Source: Nageia nagi (taxonomy: Eukaryota > Pinophyta). From it: a stretch of 64,000 nucleotides of DNA. Each line of letters opens with the position of its first letter. Position 1 is the stretch's first letter. The stretch is taken from NCBI GenBank assembly GCA_050084985.1, contig JBITNC010000001.1, positions 6,386,001 to 6,450,000 of the forward strand, in the 5' to 3' direction. The notes beneath the pieces are model-generated. The model was not told the DNA's origin. It ran no database searches and saw nothing but the letters and a program-made list of their open reading frames with translations. A program made the translations under genes and the position numbers. Below, piece after piece: positions 55,440-64,000 of the stretch.

Positions 55440-57300
55440 AGAAAGAAGAGTGATAAAGATAAAGATAAGGGCAAAAGAAAATGATACAGAAAAAGAGAAA
55501 GATGAAATAATAAAAATAAAAATAAAAACATTTGTAAGTATCCATATGTATTATGTAATATCAATGCAGTTTTAAATTATATTATATATATTTCATTAAG
55601 TAGGAAATGTAATCACTTATTTTTTTAATTTATTAAACAAACAAAGAAGTTAAAGGGGGTTGTTGAATATGCTAAACATATGTTTAGCCAAGATGAGTTG
55701 ATGTCAATTATTAGGGGTGATTAGGCTAGAGAAGCACCATAGAGACATGGCATCTCTCATTCAAGTAATTATTTATAATTAATTAGTTAATTTATTAAGA
55801 AGTAATACAAAATTATTCTAATTTATAGTTTGAATCACAATTTCAATTGATTTATATGCAATATATACTTTTATTAGAGTTGATCAATCAACAATCCTTG
55901 TTGATGACTTAAGGATCTAGAAATCTTGAAAATTTTGAGGAAGAATGGAGAGGTACTGAAAGATGATAATGGAAATAGTTTCAATTTGAAAAATATAAAT
56001 TTACATATTGATTAGATGTATATTAATCATCTACTAATATGATTTCTACTATTTTTTAGGTAAATTATTCTATAAATCTCTCCAAAATGCTGCAATAGAA
56101 GAATTTGCAGAAACCCTTGACATGCCATGGAAGAAACAAGATGAATTTGGTATGAATTTATTTTCATTTTTATGTCATTTTTTGGTATGTAAGTTTCGAT
56201 TTCATTAATTAAATATTTCAAGAGACTAAAATTAATTTGTTATAATTTGTGTTTTTGCAGAAAAAAGAGAATAATAATAAACTTAAAACATGAATTTGGT
56301 GAAGAGTGGAGTGAAAAGAAAGCACTCTAGTAGGCAAGATTGAATATGAAAAGGGTTAGAGATCATGTCATACAAAAAGTGATGAAACTCCCCCCTAACC
56401 AAAGAACCCTAGCATAAAAACCAATTGATGTCCATAAGAAGGTATGGATCAATATTATCATTCATATTTATTATTTGAACCTAATTAAATCATTATTTTA
56501 ACATAATACTAATTAATTAAATCATAATAAGGTTTGGAAGATGCTACTTAATAAAGTAGGCAAAGCAAAAAAAAGGAAGTGCAAAAGGCTTGTAGATGCC
56601 ACAAGAAAAAGTGTCAAAGTCTTGACTTGCCAAATTGGGATGCATTATTATGCATCAAGCAAGAAGTGAGGGGTGAATACAATGGAAGCTTGATTTGTAA
56701 GTATATTTATTGCATGCAGTGATTTTCAATGATATAGGTAAATAGTTTTTAATATATTACTAATTAACTTTTTTTGTAGTTGAGAGATTTCAATCAGTTT
56801 CCTGATGCCAATGAACACCAATATGGCATCACATATGGTTACCAAGAACTGAGGGACATGCTGAATGTTGGTGCCAGTAATTTCAATTAATAAAGGCATA
56901 TCATGAATTTCTTTTAGGTGATGCATATGTTTTGTAAGTATGATTGTATGCACACTAATATTTATTTTCTTATTATTTTCATGTGGGTACTACATTGTAG
57001 GGAACAACATCTTAGGGGGGTACATCACAGGTGGGTGCATTAGAGGAGGGTGATTCATAATCTACCTAGGATGTGAGATTCAATGATTTTTTTGAAAATG
57101 AGTTAGCATGTCCTAGCAGTTATATAGTGAGCTAGCATGTCTACCTAATAGGGCATGGCATAGACATTATAGTGGGTCAAGTAGTGGATTAGGTAGTGAG
57201 TCAGGTGGTGATCAATCAAGTGGTGGTAGTGATTTTAAAGGTACTAAGTTTAGATCTAGCGATGATGTTAATATTGAAGATTAGTAGTTGTACCATCATT
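55440..57300 (+). pseudogene. Second CACTA-associated gene remnant (TnpA-like, tentative)
   Basis: Exon-like coding fragments on the plus strand include KKLKGVVEYAKHMFSQDELM at about 55645, a SLQNAAIEEFAETLDMPWKK segment at about 56080, HEFGEEWSEKKAL near 56290 and KMLLNKVGKAKKRKCKRLVD at about 56535. A Ser/Gly/Asp-rich tail follows at 57180-57285 (GSSSGLGSESGGDQSSGGSD). They are separated by AT-rich intron-like sequence and contain TAG codons. The lysine-rich K-x-KK-x-x-R region and the polar tail recall the plant Transposase_24 type proteins of CACTA elements, but the match is weak. It reads towards the CACTA terminus at 58053. Confidence 0.4.
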
Positions 57301-57689
57301 TTGTACTCATGATGTAGATAGTATCGACGTTGTATCATTTTTGAGATATCATGTGGATGTATTGACACAGACCTATATATCATTTTGACATATTTTTATG
57401 TATAGATGTATATCATTTTGGTGTATTCAAGCGTATATATGTATGTTATTTTGATATGGATGTTATTATGGTTTTGTCAACCCATATTTTGGCATATAGA
57501 TTTTAGCATAATTTATCATATTTTGACCATTTTTATCATATTTTTATAAAATGTTATTGGCATATTATTTTGGTGTACAATCATGTATCGAAATAGGTGC
57601 AACATACAATTTATGTATTATTTTTCCATACGATTGATGTTTTAATGGAAATGAAAATAATCATATTAAATATTATGAATTGATTTTTT

Positions 57690-58053
57690 TTAACAATTTC
57701 TAGATAAAAATGATGCAGTTTTAGATGTAAAAAGCAACATGGAAAAAAAAGAATGAAAAAAAACCCTTTTGGACTCAAAAACTAATGCAATTTTAGACCC
57801 CTTCAAATGAAAAAATAGACACAAAAAGGAATATTTAGGATGCAAACTTAGATACAAAATTGGAGACCTTTAGATGCAAAAAATTAATGCAAAAATTGGA
57901 TATAAGGACATAAAAAAGGATGCAACAAGTAGCCAAAAAATGATGCAATTTTTGGTGTGTAATTTGCATCCTTTTTTGCATTAGAAAAATACAAAAAAAT
58001 AACAAAGAATTTAGATGCAAAAGAGGACACAAATCCCTTTTTTGGTAGTAGGG
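57690..58053 (+). repeat. CACTA subterminal repeats and terminus
   Basis: GATGCAAA and TTTGCATCC words recur densely in both orientations, and the stretch ends TTTTTTGGTAGTAGGG at 58053. Its complement starts CCCTACTACC, one base from the CACTACTACC terminus at 2362. The left terminus of this element was not found. Confidence 0.65.
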
Positions 58054-58077
58054 ATAAGGGGGTATTATGGAAGGAGA

Positions 58078-60880
58078 TCCAAAAATTAATTCCAGGATTT
58101 GGTTAAGAAAGCAAAGAGAGCTTGCAGCTATGGCATGTGAAGGTGAAGCTAATGTTGAAAAACAACTTTTAGATCTTACAACAATGTTCCAAAAAATATA
58201 TCTATAATTTTAATCTTTTCAAGAACAACAATAAAAGTAAACTAAAGGTGAAATAAGTGAAGGTAACAAACTTAACAATGAGAGACATGATATTCTTGTA
58301 AGAAGTTCTCCTTTGAAATTAAAAGTTAAATTTGATTTTCCAATGTTTACTGGTGAATTAAATGTTGAGAAGTTAGATTATTGGATAAAATAAATTGAAG
58401 TATATTGTATAATTCAACATATTGTAAATTATGAAGATAAAATCCAATTATAAACTATTAAAATGGATGGTTCAACACTTATTTGGTGGGAAAGCCATCT
58501 TCAATATGAGAATGTATTTCTTAAATATTCTATTGCTTCTTGGGTGTGAACTTGCACATTTCATTACTAAATGGAATTATATGGTTTTATACCTTCATGG
58601 AAGAAGTTACAATACAAACATGATTGTTGTAAGTAAATACAAAGAATAACAACCAAAAGTATTCCTACAGATTAAAACCTCATAATCCATATACAAATAA
58701 GTATGGATTGTTTATTTAAGTCCAAATATATTCCCCTAGTTATAACAAACCTCAAAATGAAGTATGAAGATAAACAACTCACAAAAAAAAAGAAAACTAA
58801 CAAACTACCATGCATAGTATGGGTCAAGGTTTAGCAGATCGATTGACTAATTGATAGGTTGATTGATTCAGATGGACTGGTTGGTTGATTAGTGAGTGCT
58901 AGTTGCACCTATCACATTCAGCTAGAAACAAAGAGCTAGAGTTTCTTGAATTATGTGCTTTTTATGGTCTTCAACTCTAACATTGGGATCATTTTATACA
59001 TATGCTAAGGGAATAGTTTTATCCATTAGGATATTGAAAAAAGATAGTCATGGAATGGTAAAGTTTCCACCAAGGAAAATGGTAGAGTGTGCAAGAGTAA
59101 ACTACCAAATTTTAAAAAAGAGCTACAATTAGGTATTCCTCTTAATACCCAAGATACTCTTCTTAAGTATATAGGTAATTTGCACAATTATTTGAAGCAT
59201 ACATTTTTTATGTTTAATCCAACAAAATTGGATAATATTTATCTTTAAGCTACACACTTAGAAGAAAGGGGTAAATTTGTAAGGGATGGAAATATGAAAA
59301 ATGCTTCTAATAATAATTCTAAAAAGAATAAAGGGAAGGGGAAAGAAAGAGGGAAAACTACTTCTACAGTTCAAAAGGAAAAACCTAAAGAAGAATGTAC
59401 TTAAGGGCCAAGTAAAAGTTAGAGTCAAAGTTGAGGAATGCAAGGAAATGAGTTCAAAACCTAGCCTACCAAAAATGAAAACAGAGCCTATAAGGAGCAA
59501 AAGAATGAAGAGAAAACTCATCTTGAATGCAAAAGTGTTGAGTGATAAATTATTAGAGATAGAAGGTAACAAGTCATAAATGAAGGAGCCAGAGGAAGAA
59601 ACAAATGATATGTTTTAGGAGTTTCAAACACCAATTCTCAAAGACATGGAGCATGTAGAGCTTCCTAGGGAAGAGGAGATATAATCTAACCTCATGAATA
59701 ATTATTCTTAGGAGAACCCAATGGATGTTATTCATAAAATTGTACTCATCTATTCTTTAGAATACAATAGCATATCTTTGATGGTTAAGAGTAGAGAACC
59801 TATAGCAAAAGAATGCATAAGTAATACCAGGAGTGTGTCTAAACTAGAGGGCTCAATAAATTATACTTTGGAGTGTATCCAACAAGTGGTAATGAAAATC
59901 AACCCAATGAAAAAAGATAGCATTGAAAGATAAGTTAGGATATCCCAAAGGATAAGAGACCTTTTTACATCAATATTCAAGAAAAGTAAACCAAAAGGAG
60001 TGATTTCATATAAGAATGCAGTAGGTTACTAGGGTATCGATATAATCAATATAGAAGAGTAGTCTCCTCCTTCATAATTTAAGATAAAGGAGAGTGGTGA
60101 GAAGTTCAAAAGTAGAGTTCAAGATATCTCAAAGACTTAGGAAAGGAAGGAGACCATAGAAAACCCTAGCCAAGTCTTTGATGCAACCAAAGCCAAGTAA
60201 TCCATGGAAATAGACTTGGACCCACCAAAATAAGAGTACAATAGGACATCAGTAACATTCAAGAGGGCCCCTAATCCTACAGTGCATAAGGATATGCTTA
60301 AGAAGGCTAGGATTAGAAGAGGAGAAAAAGCACTAAGTATGAAGATGTTGTGGAGCACCCAAAATTTAAAGAGATTATGCTAAGAAAGACCTATATCAAG
60401 TTTTACAAATGCAACTATAAAGAAATGCAATAGAACCATCTAATGCAAATCAAGGATTAGCTAGCTAGAAGATATTTTGGTCAAAGGCTTATATACTATC
60501 TCCTTAGTACCCATATATATAGTTTTAAATTCAAGGTTCTAAAATGAAAGGCTTATCTACGAAGTCTTCTCCTATCAGCTATAGTAATTATATAATCTAA
60601 AAGGATTCAGTTAATTATATCAAGGTATAGAAAGTGAAACATATGTTTGTAGTTTGGTCTAGTAAGGAGATTGCAACACATGGTAGAATGGACAATTGAT
60701 CTCATTTTTTACAGGTTAGTGAAGATCCTTTTAAACTTCACCTTCTTTTGATTAATACAAAATTTACCCGTTAATAAAAAAAAATGTACTCATTGTAAGA
60801 AGAAGGACATTTAGAGGCTAAGCATTGGAAATTACATCCTAGTCAATGCCCTAAGTCTAAATGGAAAGAAAAGAAGGAAC
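58078..60880 (+). pseudogene. Gypsy gag remnant, right-hand element
   Basis: An N-terminal part MEGDPKINSRIWLRKQRELA at about 58070 is followed by VKFDFPMFTGELNVEKLDYW (58330), the capsid opening, then STLIWWESHL and, at about 59160, LLKYIGNLHNYLKH. A very basic region (KKNVLKG, 59310-59580) and an acidic region follow. A frame-shifted knuckle, KCTHCKKK then EGHLEAKHWKLHP, lies at about 60780. Several stops. The long gag is typical of this plant gypsy group. Confidence 0.75.
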
Positions 60881-60959
60881 AAGTTGCCATACTCAAAATT
60901 GAAGTAGAATATGGGTCTAATGTAGATGAAAAACTTACATGTATAGATTTTCAAGGATC

Positions 60960-61475
60960 ATCTAGTGATAATGATGAAAAGAAAAGAATTGAGCTTTTTC
61001 ATATCAAGGTACAAGCTAAGAAAATTAGAATTGATACATTATTTGATCTTAGTTCACAAGCTAACTTAATTGCATAAGAGTATGTTAATACCCTTACACT
61101 CATTACATAGCCACATCCACATCCATATCCATTTGGATGGGTACATGGAAAATCTAAATTACAAGTAACATGAAAATGTTGTTTGAAGTTTGCAATTAAT
61201 ATAGATTTTATGGATGAAGTTTTACTTCATGTGATTCCTTTGGATATTTATGGAATTGTATTAGGGAGTCCTTATCTATATGATAGAGATGCTTTATTTT
61301 ATAGAAAGGAAAATAAATATAGACTTTGCAAGAATGGAATTGTATTTATAATTAAAGCTCATCAAAACAAGGCAAAGCATGTTTCTTTAATAATTATAGG
61401 ACAAGCCAAGAGGTTTAGTAATGCAGGTCAAAAATATATTCTTCCAATGGTGAGATATCAAATTGAAGTTTAAAT
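60960..61475 (+). pseudogene. Gypsy protease remnant, right-hand element
   Basis: RIDTLFDLSSQANLIA is the retropepsin active-site region, with the catalytic D-S/T-G changed to D-L-S. After two stops the 61183-61473 frame continues FAINIDFMDEVLLHVIPLD and GIVLGSPYLYDRDALFYRKE. This is the block that follows the protease in plant gypsy polyproteins. Confidence 0.75.
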
Positions 61476-61579
61476 TATAAAAGCTCTTGATGAATGTAAT
61501 CCTCACTACAAAGAAGTTAGAGGTAATTTTTTAATTTAAGGATTTATTTCAAGTACCTAAAGAACTTACACCTAAATGA

Positions 61580-62330
61580 GATATTCAACATGAAATTCAA
61601 TTGCATCAAGATGTAACACTTCCTAACATTGCCTTATATATACATTCTATCATGGAAAGTGAAGAAATTAAGAAACAAGTCAAGGAATTATTAGATAAAG
61701 GAGTCATTAGACCTAGTACTTCACCATTTGGTTATCCAATTTTCTTAATTCCAAATAAATATGTAACTTGGCATATGTGTGTGGATTACAGGGAACTAAA
61801 AATCATCATAAAAAATAGATATCCATTACCATGCATTGATGATTTAATGGAAAAATTACAAAAGGCTAAAGGGTTAAATATGAGAATATTTAGAAAATTT
61901 CTTTTAAAACTAAACAAGGATTGTTTGAGTGGTTGGTTTTACAGTTTGGTTTATGCAATGCTCATGCTACTTTTATGAGAGTATTAAGGGAATGATCATT
62001 TTATAATTGTGTTATTGTGTATCTATATGATATTCTTATTTAAAGTAATGATTGAAATCATCATGTGATTCAAATTCATGAAGCGTTTGAAATATTAAGG
62101 GAAGCTAAACTCTTTTTGAAAATGCCTAAGTGTGAGTTTATCAAGAAAAGTTTAATTTATTTAGACCACATTATTGATAGAGGCTAAATGAAGATAGATC
62201 CTACCAAAATAGAGGCTATTGTGTAATGGCTTAGACCCACTAATGTGATACAAAGAAGGAGTTTTCTTGGGGGTTATGCAATATATTAGCAAGTTTATTG
62301 CTAATTTTTCTTTTATGGATTCTTCAATCC
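61580..62330 (+). pseudogene. Gypsy reverse transcriptase remnant lacking motif A
   Basis: The frame has KKQVKELLDKGVIRPSTSPF, MCVDYRELK and RYPLPCIDDLMEKLQKAKG. It then jumps to a degraded K[17 protein letters not shown] segment. The piece with the F-x-K-x-DLKSGYHQI motif (the first catalytic aspartate) is missing, an apparent deletion near 61880. Further on VIVYLYDIL replaces YxDD with one aspartate changed. Reverse transcriptase activity is therefore impossible. Confidence 0.8.
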
Positions 62331-62379
62331 ATGTTATTACAGTAAAGTATCATGGGTTTTAGTGGGGAGGAAAAACAAC

Positions 62380-62830
62380 ATGCTTTTGATTTGTTCAAAA
62401 GAAAAATTAGTAATATTCTAGTTCTTGCTTTGTATAATCATCAACAATATTTTTAAATTGAAACTAGTTCAAGTGATTATGCTATGGGTGAAATTTTGTT
62501 ACAAGAAAGACATCCAGTTTGTTATCACTCCAAGATGTTCAACAGTGCGGTAAGAAACTATCCCACGTATGATAAAGAGTTATTTGTATTAGTTCAAAGT
62601 GTTAAAAAATGGAAACACTATTTGGTGCGTAAAGAGACAATAGTACATATAGAACATCAACCCTTATAGTATCTTCAATCACAATCCAAATTGTAACAAT
62701 CAAGACATTTTCATCATATGGATTTTTGCAATAGTTTCATTTGGTGATTAAGTATAAAAAGGGTTCACAAAATAAAAAATTTGATATGTTGTCTAGACCC
62801 CATATTACTGTAGTTGGTATAATCTTGAAA
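62380..62830 (+). pseudogene. Gypsy RNase H remnant, right-hand element
   Basis: IETSSSDYAMGEILLQERHP matches the RNase H opening, with the first catalytic aspartate replaced (TSSSD for TDAS). NYPTYDKELFVLVQSVKKWK and the HYLVRKE block follow, then EHQPL in place of the DH-x-SL motif. Confidence 0.75.
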
Positions 62831-62879
62831 AATAGTTTTTTGATGCATGAATATTATAAATAACAATATTTTTTTTATC

Positions 62880-63960
62880 CTAATTTTCATGATATCTATC
62901 ATAGATTGAGTCTAGGTGATGAAAATAGACATATTGACTTTCATATGCATAATGGATTACTTTTTCATTTAGGCAAGCTTTGTATTCCTATTGGTGACAG
63001 GAATGATATTTTTAGGGAAACTCACACTTCTCATATTTTAGGACACTTTGGTATTGGAAAAACTCTTGCTAATTTGCAAAGATATTATTTTTGGCCTAAA
63101 ATGCAAGAAAATGTATCCAGGTATATCATAGGTTGTATGTTATGCAATGTTAACAAACCAAGTAATTAGAAGCTTGATCTCTACATACCATTGTCAGTTC
63201 CTACACGACCATGGGAAAACATTTCATGGATTTTGTTGTAGGTTTTCCTATTTCCAAAAAAGGATATGATTATTTGTATGTTGTTGTGGATCAATTTAGT
63301 AAAATGTGTATTTTAATTCCATGTAAAAAGATTGTGATAGGTCAAGAAGAAGCTAATATTTTCTTTACTTATGTATAAATACATTTTGGTCATCCTAATT
63401 CCATTATTTCTGATAGGGATTTCAAGTTTCTTGGTAAATTTTGGACTTATTATTGGGAAAGGATGGAAACTATATTAAAGAGGAGCATAGCTTTTTAATC
63501 CATAGATAGATGGGTAGACAGAAGTGGTAAATAGGATAGTGGTGCATCTTTTTTGAGGTTAAGCATCCTAAGACTTGGGATAAATATTTGAGTTATATAC
63601 AACATGCATATAATTGGGCTATACACTCTTATACTAATAAATCTCCTTTTGAGACATATTTTGGCTACTTTTCAAAATCACCTTTCGATATGTTTTTTTC
63701 TTCATCTAGTAATGGAGATGTAGTTCTTCATAATGAGGAGGAGCGAGACAATAGTTTCATTGAGATGATAAAGTTGGTTCATAAAAAGGTACAAGAATAG
63801 TTGAAGAAGAGTCAACATAAGTATAAGGAAAGGCATGATCTTCATAGAGTGGATCACAAGTTTCAGGTTGGAGATCAGGTATGGCTTTACCTCAACAAGG
63901 AAAGGCCACATGAAAAAGAGAAAAAAGTTGAAATTGATAAGGTATGGACCATTCACTATT
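62880..63960 (+). pseudogene. Gypsy integrase remnant, right-hand element
   Basis: The zinc-binding domain lies at 62906-63169 (HTSHILGHFGIGKTLANLQR, YYFWPKM, then CMLC). The core begins at about 63210 with a frame shift: PWENIS, then VVGFPISKKGYDYLYVVVDQ, FSKM and IISDRDFKFLG. The 63588-63800 piece has AYNWAIHSYTNKSPFETYFG, the region after the third acid, and at about 63850 FQVGDQVWLYL, the start of the GPY/F module. Stops and shifts break it, and it is cut by the window end. Confidence 0.8.
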
Positions 63961-64000
63961 ATTGCACAAGTTGGTGAAAATACATTTTAGTTAGACCTAT

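Larger units (their letters stand above)
58054..64000 (+). mobile_element. Ty3/gypsy retrotransposon, decayed, cut by CACTA and by the window end
   Basis: Gag, protease, reverse transcriptase, RNase H and integrase remnants follow in order on the plus strand. No LTR or primer site lies upstream, because the sequence starts directly at the CACTA terminus within the gag leader or N-terminus. The 3' part lies beyond the window. Its reverse transcriptase is distinct from the two chromoviruses (ELLDKGVIRPSTSPFG, no chromodomain seen so far). Confidence 0.85.

Noticed and set aside
59258-59572. 104-codon minus-strand hydrophobic ORF
   Set aside because: Antisense of the lysine-rich gag region; hydrophobic appearance comes from reading A-rich codons backwards.

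Overview
The window looks like a stretch of a large, repeat-laden seed-plant nuclear genome, most likely a gymnosperm. Evidence: an intronless PPR gene with a DYW domain of the kind common in conifers, a decayed piece of plastid DNA with trnD, trnY and trnE in plastid order, chromodomain-bearing Ty3/gypsy elements, a plant LINE and CACTA transposons. The species assignment is inference. Only one cellular gene is recognised, the PPR-DYW gene at 20844-23361. Nearly everything else is transposable-element DNA at different stages of decay.

Layout. 1-2362: 3' part of a CACTA transposon (DUF4218- and DUF4216-like remnants, subterminal repeats, terminal inverted repeat). 2832-4140: a large foldback with arms of about 620 bp. 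7.7-8.6 kb: a broken plant-mobile-domain gene. 8.6-14.5 kb: two minus-strand gypsy gag remnants, the second with a well-defined LTR and primer-binding site. 14.5-15.5 kb: AT-rich degenerate repeats. 15.6-20.2 kb: a decayed L1-type LINE. 20.8-23.4 kb: the PPR gene, interrupted by a single frameshift in a T run.

23591-42775 is a chromovirus (plus strand) inserted just behind the PPR gene, and it carries two further insertions. A 6.1-kb LTR element (23796-29944, target duplication GCGGA) sits in its 5' LTR. A complete minus-strand chromovirus (32609-39204, near-perfect target duplication) sits between its gag/protease and reverse transcriptase. The 6.1-kb element is the most unusual object here: good LTRs and a tRNA-Met primer site, but no recognisable protease, reverse transcriptase or integrase. 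It has instead a 796-codon ORF of unknown nature preceded by two smaller ORFs.

42.8-48.9 kb is a paralogous copy of the PPR 3' flank followed by two PPR pseudogene copies. These contain a plastid-DNA insertion (43287-44232), a LINE-like insertion and a 360-bp tandem duplication. Copy 3 preserves the uninterrupted form of the site into which the chromovirus landed. 48.9-58.05 kb is a CACTA-type region: a TNP2 transposase remnant, a decayed SET-domain-like coding region and an acidic-serine repeat exon, all on the minus strand. These are separated by about 1.1 kb of degenerate CCCTAA-type telomere-like repeats from a plus-strand gene remnant and a CACTA terminus. 58.05-64 kb is another decayed plus-strand gypsy element cut by the window end.

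Premature stops in the old elements are very often TAG where CAG is expected, or TGA/TAG where TGG is expected. This is consistent with methylation-driven C-to-T decay, and the PPR gene does not show it. All boundaries were read by eye; no alignment or database search was run.
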